In this document: in pieces, positions 32,855 to 44,286 of the stretch
Position numbering within the stretch: the stretch's first letter is position 1
Layout: each line of letters opens with the position of its first letter
Assembly: GCA_963854735.1 (NCBI GenBank)
Contig: OY978100.1
Span: 1,860,001-1,924,000 of the forward strand
Direction of reading: 5' to 3'
Length of the DNA: 64,000 nt
Source: Marvania coccoides
Taxonomy: Eukaryota; Chlorophyta; Trebouxiophyceae; Chlorellales; Chlorellaceae
The notes under the pieces: generated by a model
Database searches by the model: none
Told to the model about the DNA's origin: nothing
The model's input: the letters and a program-made list of their open reading frames with translations, nothing else
Position numbers and translations under genes: made by a program

Positions 32855-33650
32855 CCAAACAGTAACTAACGGGCGTTATCTTAGCAATCCATCACAAGTT
32901 GTGAAGCATTAGAAATCATTGTTAACTTGGAGAATGCACGTGTGTGCTGTAAATAGCAAAATACGTGCATATGCCCGCACCTGAAGAACCTCGCGATCTA
33001 TAATTTTCACGTTTGAGTGGTTTTGTCGCGGCTATCTCTTCAGCGTCGTATTAATTGAGGAGGGAATCAATTCTCCAAAGAAGAGAAACCTGCGCTGCAA
33101 TCAAAACCGTGACCATGCGTAATTCAACCACCCAATTTCTAACGGCGGTACATCAGAAATCGTCACGAGCAGTGAACGCATTTATATTATTAAAAAATTA
33201 AATCATGTCCATTTGCGAAAAACAACATTTGCTGTAAAATGGAAAAGACGTGCAAATGACCCTACTTGAGAAATCTTGCGATCTTAATTCCCGAGGTTCG
33301 GTGATTTGTCGCTGCTTTCTCATCTTTTAGTAGCCTTTTAATTGTAGTAGAAAGAGGCGGAGCTCCTCGAGGTACATGTTTTTTCCCCGGGTGTACTTTC
33401 ATTTCAGGAATGTTGAAATAGGCTTTACAGGGCCTGAAAAATGCACGCTCTCACCTGGAAACATATTAATATACGGCATGCAAGTCCTGCCAATTTCCTT
33501 TTTGAAACATCTTTCGCATCGAGCAATGTCATCAGGACAAATATGCTGATAAACATGTAGCAATATTTACGGCAGACTAGATCATAACGCATCATACTAT
33601 TTCCAGGTAAAATGCACTGATCGGCATCCGTTCAACTGCAGGAATTGGGC
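32855..33650. other. Upstream region of the ANK-only gene
   Basis: Diverged counterpart of 18524-19350 and 26655-27480, carrying the same paired motifs (ACGTGCATATG, CATGCGTAA). Probably promoter plus spacer; no gene seen. Confidence 0.5.
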
Positions 33651-33654
33651 AAGT

Positions 33655-33790
33655 TTGCCTTGGGCATGTCGGCAACGACTCTAGAGCTGGGCAAACGGCC
33701 CAAACAGCCGCAGCTCAAATGTTCCTGGGGCAGCGGTGCCGTGCAATGAACACCGGTGGTGCATCTTCAATGATAAACACCGCCACGAAA
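33655..33790 (-). pseudogene. Alpha/beta-hydrolase exon-1 remnant downstream of the intact gene
   Basis: Read on the minus strand, this stretch resembles hydrolase exon 1 (the WHGTAAPGPFQLLLFEP to VIVADLPCQ region) but with stops and frame changes. It lies 3' of the intact gene's last exon, so a second hydrolase copy probably once followed and was replaced by the ankyrin units. Confidence 0.55.
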
Positions 33791-33920
33791 TTGTGAGCTA
33801 CATTCCCAAAATTTAGCTCGCTGCCACCATCCAGCGTGGTTGCACTGCCGCCCAAAGGTTTCTGGCATTACAGCTTTGGGGTGCATCAGTTTGATGCCAG
33901 CCATAGTAAAATTTTAGCAT

Positions 33921-35101
33921 TTAAAGAGAAGAAGATGTCCGGCCCCCAAAACCGTGGCTCTCAAAAAACTCTCGTACGTGCCTCAGCATGCTCTGCATAG
34001 TCTCGTGTTTGGGCACGTGCCCGCCCTCCACCACCTCCGTTTCCAGCACAGCCCCCCCCGGGAACACCTCCTTCGACCTCTGCACTGTCGCCTGGCCGCC
34101 TCCAAACACGTCGTTCTTGGCAGCGATAACCTTTACAAAAATGGAGATAAAACAACAACAAATGAGACATAAAAAGAGCTAGAGAAACCGCGCTTGGACT
34201 TGCGATTACTTACCAGCGTCGGCGCTGTGTACCCCTGCAGCTCTTCTCTGCTCCGCAGCTGCGCCGCCCGCTGAGGAAACCACTGTATGTGCCGAAACGT
34301 CAGCTCTTGTTGCTTCAGCGTCGGGTGCTCAGCGTCCGGCTCGTCAAATACGCTGCCCAGAGCCAGCCTTTTCGTCCAACCAGCGGGCCACAGTCGATAC
34401 ACCATCATCGGCAGAAGAAACCAGAAGAGAAAAATCAGCGAGTGCCTCCAGGTTCCAAGGGCTGGGTGCAAGCTGGAAGGGACGAGCAGGGCTGCAGCCG
34501 AAATGAGGCCAGGGTCAACGCGCGCTAGGTCAATAATGACGCCCCCGCCGTAGGAAATGCCGGCATGGAGGATGGGAGTGTCGGTATTGGGGGTGAAGCC
34601 CAAGGTGCGAACGACAGCGGCTGCCCAGTGGCCGAGGTCATTGTGCGAGGGGTCCAGGCGGATGCAGTCGGACCTGCTGCCAGCTGCGTTGATTATTTTG
34701 AAAGAGCGGGAGTGCAAAATGTTGAAGCCCGTTCAACATTAACACGATTTTTGCCTATTTTTATAATAATAAATCACGCGTCGAGGTTGATGAAGCTGCG
34801 CTAATGGCAATTTACCTTGGCACGGCAGGTCGGCAACGATGACTCGGTAGCTGCGCACGAAGGGCTCAAACAGCAGCAGCTGGAAGGGCCCTGGGGCCGC
34901 GGTGCCGTGCCATGCAAACAGCGGGGGTGCCTCTTTGGGGCCTGCAACGATAATGTGCGTTTTGCCGAAATGGGTGTTGACGTCCATTTCCTCGATTTTC
35001 ACGGGGAAGGAGGGCCGCATAGAGGCCAGAGTGGCGGCATAGTGCTGGCGCAGGGCGTCTTCCCCTGCTTGGGAGCTGTAGATCGTTCTTGGGGCTGCCA
35101 T
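33921..35101 (-). CDS. Alpha/beta-hydrolase fold protein, 321 aa
   Basis: Three exons, 35101-34816, 34683-34214 and 34130-33921 (322 codons with stop). The fold signature is complete: oxyanion segment FAWHGTAAPG, DLPCQAGSRSD (the D-x-P-x-x-G-S-D type), nucleophile elbow GISYGGG with the Ser, acid in VIAAKNDVF, and the catalytic His in EGGHVPKHE near the end. A hydrophobic stretch at about residues 170-195 (LIFLFWFLLPMMVYRLWP) could be a cap helix or membrane contact. Such enzymes hydrolyse esters, epoxides or similar bonds; the substrate is not predictable. The last exon and a decayed exon 1 occur three more times in the window at the edges of the ankyrin units. Confidence 0.8.
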
Positions 35102-35634
35102 TGAAATTTTTGTGTGTGGGAAACCCGAACAAAAAATGAGGTCTTGCGACTCTAGGTTACTCGCTTAAACTTAGATTTCTAGCGATCCAATGCGAAATTA
35201 AATTACATTAAATTAAAGCGAATTGTCGCCAAGAAGAGGAGCGCACTTTTTTGGTCAACCGACGTTGACCAGCCAAAATATCACCCAGGGCAGCCTGCTG
35301 AAATGCTTGCTTGGTCGAAATACAAAATTGCAGTATGTGAGCAATTATCTAGGGTGTTTAAGATCGTACAAGCTGCCAAGAATGGTGTAAAAGAAAAGTG
35401 AATAGCCTCCTTTCTTTGCAGCCTCCATGGCAGAGATCCAAAGGCTGCTTCAAACAAATACAAATAAATAATGCAAAGTTTCAAAATTGCACCCGTCAAC
35501 TGCCGAAAGCAACGGGTTTTCTGCCTTTTAAGTCCAGTCCAAGAAACAACCTTGAGGTGAGGTGGAGGTCTTCCCCCTCCTATTCATTTTTTTTAAATAA
35601 CCACATGTCAATTTATCAAAACTATGATCGTAGG
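35102..35634. other. Divergent intergenic region between hydrolase and ML gene 2
   Basis: 533 bp between two 5' ends, presumably both promoters. An in-frame extension of the ML gene reaches back to about 35398 but looks like leader. Nothing else seen. Confidence 0.5.
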
Positions 35635-36195
35635 ATGAGCCTCCGAGGCAGCGCCGCTCTCCTATTTTTTCTTTTCGTGTGCAGCGATTCTGGCACCGCT
35701 CGCGCCGCTAATTGGAGGCTGTGCCCTGGCCAGGGAGCACTTAACATCAGCAATGTGAGGGTCATGCCAGACCCGATTCAGGCGGGCAGCACCGCACTCT
35801 TTCAGCTCATTTCAGCTTCTGAGGTGGAGCTTCAAAACGCTGACAGTTTGAAGGCTTCTGTGCGCTACCTCGGGTGGCGGGTGTTCTCCAAGACAGGAAA
35901 TCTGTGCCAGGCTGTCAAATGCCCCCTGGAGGAGGGCGCCAGAGCCCTCACACTAGAGGAGCGCCTTCCCAAATTCCTGCCCCCTGGTAAGCAATTTCAA
36001 ACGGAAATTCCCAATGCGTAAGCTTCTATTTAACCTGCAACACTTTTAAAAACAAAAATTTTCATAACAGGACAAATGACGCTCACGCTGGAGGCCACCC
36101 GCAATGAACGCACCCGCCTCTTTTGTGTGGACATTGACATTTCGTCAGGGCAGCGCCGTGGTCCCCCAACAACCACCATGCTGGTCAGCACCTGA
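35635..36195 (+). CDS. Secreted ML-domain lipid-recognition protein, second paralogue, 158 aa
   Basis: Two exons, 35635-35986 and 36071-36195. I chose ATG 35635 because it gives a clean signal peptide (MSLRGSAALLFFLFVCSDSG); ATG 35605, ten codons upstream, is possible. The mature part begins ANWRLCPGQGALNISNVRV, very like the first ML protein (TNWRGCGQGAFNVASVTL), followed by NLCQAVKCPLEEG, LPPGQMTLTLEA and RLFCVDIDI with the conserved cysteines. The intron lies later than in the first ML gene, so the duplication is not recent. A luminal or secreted lipid-binding role is expected. Confidence 0.8.
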
Positions 36196-37266
36196 GCGAA
36201 GAGAAATAGTGATGTTCGAGAGAAATGAAGCAACAGCTTTGAAACAAGAAAATGACGATTGAATTGAATTGACGTCAACGCATGCGTGGTTTGGGTTATC
36301 ATTTTTTTGGCTGGCATCTGTGATGAAAGCCAGCATCTTTGATTGCATGCAGAACTTGTAACATGGATAAAGTTAGGACAAATCACAATTGAGGCAAAGC
36401 CGACCCCGGTTTGATGCGGGCTTCCTTTTGCATCCAGCCCCACCGGTGGCACATACCACGCCTCACATTTTTTTTTTTTGAGAGTTTGCACTCTGCACAA
36501 AACCCGGACGGGCCGCTTGCCGTCCAGAGATTCCTGCTTACACCTCTGTTTTCATGTCGGTCGCGCCGTTGGGGGACTCAGGAAGGCAGGGGCCAGAGTC
36601 TTACATTGCGGGCGACGGTGCGGTATCGGCGTAATGCTGCATCTGTACGCCCCCAGTACCTGAGGTAGATGCCACGGATGGAAGGGGGTACCCCGCCGCG
36701 CACTGCAAAGGCAGGCCGCTCAGGTATATCCTCGCAGCATCGCCAAATCAATTGACGCCCTGTCTGCACCACCCGCTACATTTCCTTGACAAACTAAGAC
36801 AATGTCAGCTTTTACGGGAATATCATGCTCTATAAAATCAACTTGTGCTCCCATTAACGACTTTAAAAGCTATTCCAGCGGGCTCAACACTGGATAGCAT
36901 GCGGTCGCCATGGGGTGGCGGGAAAAAGCACCGGTTTGAAAGCCCGCCCCCTTTAAAAATAAGCGATTTATGTTTTGCGGGTATACAGTTACACAGACTT
37001 CAGCGGCAGCTAAAAATACTTCCGCCCGAAATTCTTCGACGAAAGACAAATGAAAAAAATTCAGACAGAAAGAAAATAAATTGTACGTAATTGCGTGTGA
37101 GAGAGAGAAAGAGTAAAAATTGGAGTAGAAGGAAGAATGCGTCAAAAGAAAACAGTACATAGCATAACAATTTTCTACTACCTCGAAAACAGCCGTTTTA
37201 ACTTCAGGGATCATTTTATTTGTTTATTAGAAGAAACTGATAAAGTTTAAAGAGAAAGAAATAGGA
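36196..37266. other. Convergent intergenic region
   Basis: 1.07 kb between the 3' ends of ML gene 2 and the GT32-FkbM gene. Open frames here (for example 36030-36500, minus strand) have no coding character. Presumably 3' UTRs and spacer. Confidence 0.5.
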
Positions 37267-39996
37267 CTAGTCCGTTTTTACTCGCTGGGGTTGAGAAGCA
37301 AGGGCGCTGACTTTACCGGTTGCTGCCAAGTTGCTCACAGCCTGAGCAACTGCCTGCTTGCCGCCTCCCTTAAGCTGCTGCTGTTGCTGCTGCGTCTTCC
37401 CTACTGCTGCTGCTGCGCTGGCACCACCGTTTCCTGGCGCTTCCTCCTTCTGCCCACCACCACCACCACCACCGCCGGAAGAAGGGAAAGAGCTTGCTGG
37501 CCCTGCCGCAGCCGGCTGCTGCTGCTGCTTGCCAGCGTTTCTGTTGACAAACAGCAGCGTCTCTGGGTACTTGGAGTTGGCCTTCTCCAGCAGCAGGGCC
37601 CCGTCCTCTGGCAGGAGGCGACACCACGTCGGTTGTCGCAGCCCCGCCTGGTCCTCCGGCCGCTCCCGCCCCTGGCGCCGCACGCCGTAGGTAATGGCGT
37701 ACCACCGCTCGTCGCAGATGTAGCCGGAGTGGGAGACGTCGTCGTATCCCAGCGAGCTCAGCATGCGCAGCAGGTCAAGGGGCGATGCGTATCCCACTGC
37801 CTGCATTGCCTCAGGGCTCCACTCCACCGCGATCACGGGCGGGCGCTGGCGCTCTATCAACGGGAGGAAGCCTTCCAGCACAAAACCTTCCCAGCCGGAG
37901 GCTGAGACGCGCAGCGCCGCCACCCGATCGCCCGCCGGGATTAAATCTGACCCAGGCAGGCGCAGCGCGGAGCGGACGCAGTCGGCGGGGTCTGCAGCGT
38001 GCGCCGCAGGGTCAGAATACCCCCGGGCCAGCTCCACGTTGGGGGGCAGCGCAGCCAGCGCAGCAGGGGCCCCACCTCTCCCCTTCATCGTTGCGCCCGC
38101 TTTGAGCTCCAGGCACGCAGCACCGCGCTGCTGGGGGGCGCCCAGCGGAGCCTTGTGCACCTGCACCAGGTGCTCAAACCCGTTGCGCTGCACCCCCGCT
38201 TCCAGGGCCTCCAGACTCCCGGGTCCGAGCTCAAAAGCATGCACCCGGTGCCCCCGAGCCGCTGCTGCCAACGAAATGAGGCCATACCCCGCCCCAACGT
38301 CAATCAACACCCCGCCGTCTCCATTGCTGCTGCTGCTGCTGCTGTTGGCATTCAGGAAAACCGCTTTGCCGCTGATTTTGCCGAGCGAGCCAACGACTGC
38401 CTCGGCAAGAGTGGGCCGCCGCGTGGGCTGCACCGACGGCTGCCAGCTGCCATACGTGGACAGCGCCAGCGACACGTCCCATCCCGACTGCCGCTCGCCG
38501 TGAGACACGAGGTGCGTCATCACGTCAAAGGGCGGCTCAAAATCCGCAGACACGGGGAACAACTGCCGCTCCGGGTGCAGCGCCTCCAGCCGCTCCAGGT
38601 GCGTGGCCACTGCCACGTCCGGGCGGTCTGAAAACCCCCACGGCTCGCCCCCATCCTCGGCATTTTCTCCGCTGCCGCCATCGCCGCTGTTCTTCCAAGG
38701 CCACAACGCCCACCACCACCGCGTGAGCCGCCGGGAGCCTTGCCGTGGAGCGCTCCTTCCCCTTACTCCAGTTCCCGCTCTCCTGTACCCGCCTGCAGCC
38801 CCTCCTTTCCCCGGTCCAGAAGGGTCGGGCGAAACAGCACAGGACGGAGGTTGTGGCGAGCCCAGCGCTGAGCGGGGCAGCAACCGCACCGGCCAGGACT
38901 GCGTGCCGTCTTTCCCGGCGCCACTGGTGCTGCCGCGAAGCGCGGGCGGGTTGGCTTCTGCGTGCTGCAGCACGGCGTCGGTGAAAACACCTGGCCCGGT
39001 GCGCTCCAAGGCATCCAGCGTGGGGTGCAAGGAAAAACGGGTGTCCAGGGTGGCGGCGATGCGCTCCACGGCCGTGCGCAGCACTGGGTGGCCTGCTGCG
39101 GCCGCAAACACGCGGTGCTGCACTTGCCGAGCGCGAATGTAGCTGACGGAAATGGCGACAATTGGGGGAGGGGAATGAAGGTCAGGATTCGCTCAAACAG
39201 CCAAGATTGAAGAGCTTTCAGGAGACTAAAACAACACCCATGCACCTTAAATGATAAAAACGGCTCTCCCGCTCTCTTTCCCCCCAATGAAAACCTGCAC
39301 TCACCATGCTTCAACGGCTGCTTGGCCAGAGGGGAACTCTGCGTCCCAGCCCACAACCATCGCGTCCTCCGGGCGCATCACCTCGTCCAAGGGGCGCACG
39401 ACCTGCGCCCCCACGTCCGCAAACAGCCCCCCGTGCAGCAGCACAGTGAGGTAGCGGAACAGATCTCGCTGCTCCGCCTCTGTCCGCAAACCGCGATACG
39501 CGCGCTCGTACTGCGGGAACCACCGCGCCACGTAGATGGCGCCCTCCGCTGCGTCGTAAAACCGCAGCTCCCACCCCGGGTTGGCTCGCTTCCACGCCCG
39601 GTACGCTGCTTGCGGGATTGCGGCCTCCGGCTCGCTGCTGTTATACAGCTGGTGGATGATTCTGGGGATGAGGCGCGGGCCTGTGAGGCGGTCGACGCCT
39701 TCTGGGAGCCCCGGGGCCGCGGTGGCCGACGCTTCTACTGCTAAATCATCTCCATCAATGGCCAAGTCGCCCCAAGCCACCGCCGGCAGTTCCTCCATCG
39801 GTGGGGGGTAGTAGGAGAGGAGGGAGGCGGTGAGATGGAAGCACACGAGGGCTGTGAACGCGAAGATCATGGCCCGCGTGGCCTGGGCGCTGCGGCGGCG
39901 AGCAGGGGGGCTGCGCTGCCCCCCCCACTTGGCAAGCTGCGGCAGCGAGTCTGAGCGCTGCACGGGCAGCAGCCGCGCGGAAGCCACCCGCTCCAT
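37267..39996 (-). CDS. Golgi-type GT32 glycosyltransferase fused to FkbM-type methyltransferase, 855 aa
   Basis: Two exons, 39996-39305 and 39142-37267 (856 codons with stop). A basic N-terminus and one hydrophobic segment at about 43-60 (MIFAFTALVCFHLTASLL) make a type II signal anchor. GT32 features follow: IPRIIHQLYNSSEPEAAIPQ, AYRAWKRANPGWELRFYD, QRDLFRYLTVLLHGGLFADV and TGPGVFTDAVLQHA. The usual DXD metal motif is not obvious (ADVGA near residue 194). After a basic Trp-rich linker there is an FkbM-type SAM methyltransferase domain: IDVGAGYGLISLAAAARG (from about 511), HAFELGPGSLEAL, and PVIAVEWSPEAM. The C-terminal 90 residues are Gly/Gln/Ala-rich low complexity. The likely role is to make a methylated glycan in the Golgi; substrates are unknown. 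Confidence 0.8.
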
Positions 39997-40526
39997 GTCT
40001 GCTGTGCCGCGAGGCTAGGGCTTGGGGAGGGGACAGGCGGTGCTGCAGCCAGCCGTGTGACTCATTAAAAAAAACGTCCAAATTGGCGAATGGGAGGGTA
40101 AACGATAAGGGTCGCAGGGAGCCGGTTTGGGGCAACCAAATTTTATGTATACAAATGGAGTTGCTGAAATCGTGCCAAGATCGGGGCAGGGGCACAGGTT
40201 TTCGATATGCGTCTTTTAGATTATAATTTTTTTCCAGTGCCCAGATGCGTTGGATCGAGGAGGCTAGTGATAGAAAGTGGGTTCCCAAGTGTAACGAATT
40301 TAAAATAACAAGGAATAGCAGGGCAGATGGGCTGCTGAAACCCCTTTTGCTCGATGAACGAACGCGCTTGAGCGTTCAAAACAAAAGCCAAAAAAAAATC
40401 AAATAAAAGTTGGCATTTACAACATTATAAATACAAATAAATCTTTGAACTCCACATGCGCAGGGCAAAACCTCAATATTATAATCTTTGACATGAAGAT
40501 TCAGTGAGATCTTTTGAGACGCCACC
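39997..40526. promoter_or_regulatory. Shared 5' region of divergent GT32-FkbM and PIG-V genes
   Basis: 530 bp between two start codons pointing apart, so both promoters must lie here. AT-rich near the PIG-V start; no defined motif recognised. Confidence 0.45.
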
Positions 40527-42143
40527 ATGCTCGGGAGCACCCCCTTCTTCCGCAGCCAAGAGGGCAGGGTGCTGGCTGTGGCTCTGGCCTCCCGGCTGGC
40601 GGTGCTGGCCCTTATGTTTGCCGCTGACGCCGCCTTTTCAGACTTGGACTCGTCTACCCATCTGCAGCCCTTTCCTTGCGCTGCCGACCCCTCCCAGGCA
40701 CCCCTTCCCACCACCCCCGCCCACAACAACCCCTTCAACAGCCTCACCGTATGGGACAGCGTTTATTTCGTGCGTATTGCCAAGTGCGGCTATGAAAACG
40801 ATCTGACGAATGCCTTCTTTCCTCTGCTGCCGTACACCATGCGGTACGGCGTGGCATGGAGTGGGCTGCACCACCTCAAGATGTGGGTCACCGTGGACAC
40901 TCTGTACGCTGCGCTGGGCTTTGCCATCAACTTTGCCGCTTTTGCCATCGCCGCGGTTTCGCTGTTTCGGCTGTCGTTGGCGGTGCTGAAGAACGCCACA
41001 GTGGCGGGGTACTCCGTGCTGCTGTTTTGCGTCAACCCAGCATCGGTGTTCTACTCTGCCATCTACACTGAGGCAATTTTTGCGGCCTGCACTTGGGGTG
41101 GGCTTACAGCGTTGCAAGAGGGGCATCATTGGCTGGCAGTGGCGGCGCTAACAGTGGCAGGGGCATCGAGATCCAATGGCATCCTGGCCGTGTGGTTCCT
41201 GCTGCACCCAGTGATCGTTGTAGCGGCAAAAGAGCGGCGAGTGCCGTGGGGAGCAGCAGCCAAGGCTGCCATCAGCTGCGCTTTCATATGGAGCCCATAC
41301 ATCGGTTTTCAGAGTAAGGGGATGCAAACCTTCAGTTCTGATGTTAAAAAAAAGCTGTATGGGCTTCTCTATGAACATATTTTTACGAACCCTCCCCCCC
41401 CCTCCATATTTTGCTGCTGCAGTGTACGGAGCCAGGACGTACTGTACGCACAATGTGCCCCTGCCATGGTGCTCCAAGCTGCTGCCCAGCTTGTATTCGT
41501 ACGTGCAAGAGCGTTACTGGGACGTCGGCTTTTTGAGATTTTACAGGCACCCCGACAGAGTGAGTTTTATCCATTAGGTAGCTTTAATTAGCCACCCATC
41601 AGCTAAATTTCCAAAAACAGCATTCACGCTTGCGTTAAATAGTTTGTAATATCCTAAAAGCGACGATTAACGCGCCATTTCCACGGCCTTGAATCAACTC
41701 TCGTCCCTCCCCTCCCCTTGCTGCAGTGGCCGTGGCTGCTGCAGTCGGCCCCAGTTCTGGGCCTGGCTGTGGGAGCGTGCTTGGCCTGGGCATCCGCAGA
41801 CTGGCGGCGCTGCCTCACCCTCGGCGTTGCTTCCAGCAGAAAATCAAAAGTCGGCAGCAAAAACCGACACGACGTTCTATGGGGCGACGCCGTGGGGCCC
41901 TTCATCTACCACCTGGCCCTGATGACGGCAGCAGCTGCATTAGTGATGCACGTCAACGTGGCCACGCGCTTTCTTTCTTCCTCTCCCGCACTGTATTGGT
42001 TTGCAGCTGTGAGGCTGGCAGTCAGACGCAGGGAGTTGAAGCCCCGGGGTGCCTGGCATGCAGCAGACTGGGTGTGGCTGTGGGCAATAGCGTCAGCGGT
42101 GCTGGGATGCCTGCTCTTTCCCAACTTTTTTCCATGGACGTAG
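40527..42143 (+). CDS. PIGV: GPI mannosyltransferase 2 (PIG-V family), 446 aa
   Basis: Three exons, 40527-41313, 41423-41559 and 41727-42143, all GT-AG, 447 codons. Multi-pass ER membrane protein with the PIG-V hallmarks: VWDSVYFVRIAKCGYENDLT, AFFPLLPYTMR, VNPASVFYSAIYTEAIFA, GASRSNGILAVWFLLHP, then PWCSKLLPSLYSYVQERYW and VGFLRFYRHP. PIG-V/Gpi18 adds the second mannose to the GPI anchor precursor on the luminal face of the ER, using dolichol-phosphate-mannose. The N-terminus lacks a separate signal peptide, as usual. It shares a 530-bp upstream region with the GT32-FkbM gene. No damage is seen. Confidence 0.9.
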
Positions 42144-42388
42144 GCTAGAATGTTACCAAAATGTGATTTATTAAGTTTTTATTCGTAAGCGAAAAAGTCA
42201 GTCAAGCAAAGAAATTACCAGTACAAATAATTCAATTAAAGGGGTTCGAGGAGCGAGAGACAGAAAAAATTCTGGAAAATTAGTGTATTAATATAAGAAA
42301 AGAAGGAAAAAAACAGTAATTTAAGTGAAGGGGTAGGTTTTAAGCGGGTATGTAGGCAGGTACTTATTTGTTAAAGCAAAGAAGAGGG

Positions 42389-44286
42389 TTAGAGCAGCCC
42401 AGCAGCCGGTTTCCAGCCTGATGGTGCTCCGTCAGCGTTGCAGGCGTCTCCAACCAACATCAGCCCATTACTGCAATTAGAAAACACCGCGCCCACAGCT
42501 TCCATCGTATCTCGAGGAAACTTCCGCGCCAACAAACTGCACCCAGAGGCCAGCAAAGGGGGACCCAGCCCTAACCCCTTCTTCCCTGCCCCCGCTTTGC
42601 ACGCTGCTGCCTGCTGCTGCGCTCCCAACACCCCCGCCGCCACCACGAAGCTCCGCCGCGCCTCCTTCTGCACCGCCGCGTGCTCTGCACCCACCCCAGG
42701 GCAGTCAGAGTTGTTCCGCAGCCTCGTTGTCACCAGCTCTGCTGAAATTTCTCCCGCTGTGTACTCGTGGGGGTGCGGCTGGTGTTCACTCCAATCTGCC
42801 GCTGTCACGCCCAACGGAGACGGCACCGTCTCCTCTTGCAGCCCCTTCATGTGCAGCAGCGTCGGCAGGTAGTGCTCGTCGGAGTAGCACTCCCTGAACC
42901 TCCCTAAATCGCCATCCCAGGCGGATTGGCAGTAGTCTGCAAACGCCAAGAACACGGTCTGATCGCGCAGCGTGACCTCGGCGTGAGACCGGATGAGCGT
43001 GAACCACTGCGCTGATTTGCGCCAGTCAGTGCGGCGGATGCGAGCGCCGGACAGCTGTTAATAAATAGAAGAGAGAGAGAGAGTCAGAATTGGCGAGTAC
43101 GTAATTAATTAATTAATTAATTAATTTACTTAATTTATATATTTATTAATAGTTTAATGAAATTAGTGGGGTGCTGTCTGTTTAAATTTATAGTTCGGTG
43201 GATATAAGAGGGGGGAAATTATTTCCCCTGCAGGTTCAAAAGGTTACTAAATAAATAAACAGCTCGTGTATTACTACTCACCGCCATTCTCAGCGACCAA
43301 CGCTTGACGTCCATGTCGGGGTGCCACCACGCGTCCACCCGCGACCGCTGCTCCGCCATGGCTTCCCTGTAAAACGTCAGAGGGTCCCAGATTGGAATGT
43401 CCGCTTCGCTGGCCAGAATGAAGCGCTGGTTGGCTGGGTCTCGAAACGCCTCCCACAGCATGCTGCGAGTGGCCTCCACCAGGGAGTGTGTCCCCCACTC
43501 CGTCTGCACCCGCTTAGGCACTAGATGCCGCCGCCAGATGGGGCTCAACGCCGCTTCTGCACAAAGTTTTGACGGGAAAATAGTTTAGAATGGCTCAAGC
43601 GATTTTGAAATTGCACTCGTGCAAATTATACAGCGTGGTATGACCGATCTGTGGATGCATTGCCCTTTCTCTCTTACCGTCCACTTCAACCGACAAGTGG
43701 ATGTAAATTGAAAATAAGTGCTGGGCGGCGATGATGTCTTCTGGGTCGATTGCGCTGCCTGCTGCGCGCTTTCCACCCCCAGGGTCGCTGTCTACACCAC
43801 ACGCCAGGCGGGCGCGGGCCAGCGAGGTGGCGTTCATCCCGCACACCGCCGGACTGGCCGCTGCTTCGGTCGGCAGAACACCGCCAGCGCTGCGGAGCCA
43901 TAACCGCCACGTAGCCTCGTGGTAGAGCTCCCCTCGGGTCAGAAACATCAACGCCACCTTGCCGACCCCCACAGCCTGCAAAAAATTGCGGATTTTGTCA
44001 TGGGGGGAGGAATGAGACAGCTGGCCACGATTTTGGTAGATGTAGGATCGACACCCGAAGGATGGGACCGGCGACCGGGGGGGCTTACCGCGGCGCAAGG
44101 ATCATTGCTTTGAGGGAGCACTTCTGGAGGAGGCATCAAGACGCGGTTTTTTTTCGGGCTAGGCCAAAACAGCACGCCCAAGAGGGAGAACACCACCATC
44201 AGGCGAACAAAAAGCTCTAGGTGCGCACGCCTCGTTCGAACGAGCTGGCGTTTCATGAAGAACTTGTCCGCCGTGTAGTGATTCAT
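42389..44286 (-). CDS. GT14 core-2/I-branching-type beta-glycosyltransferase (plant BC10-like), 478 aa
   Basis: Four exons, 44286-44089, 43975-43678, 43556-43282 and 43054-42389; 479 codons with stop. Residues about 27-45 (LFVRLMVVFSLLGVLFW) form a signal anchor. The luminal part carries the GT14 pattern: VALMFLTRGELYHEATWRLW, HLFSIYIHLSVEVD, RVQTEWGTHSLVEATRSMLW, NQRFILASEADIPIWDP, MDVKRWSLRMA, DWRKSAQWFTLIRSHAEVTL. Family members transfer GlcNAc or related sugars in beta linkage to glycans in the Golgi; plant BC10-like proteins influence cell walls. An insertion after residue 130 (Gly/Ser/Ala-rich with cysteines) and the C-terminal 110 residues diverge from what I know. ATG 44286 is the first in frame in exon 1. 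Confidence 0.8.

Noticed and set aside
37358..38631. Long plus-strand frames opposite the GT32-FkbM gene
   Set aside because: Leu/Cys/Pro-rich shadows of GC-rich coding sequence; the minus strand carries clear domains.
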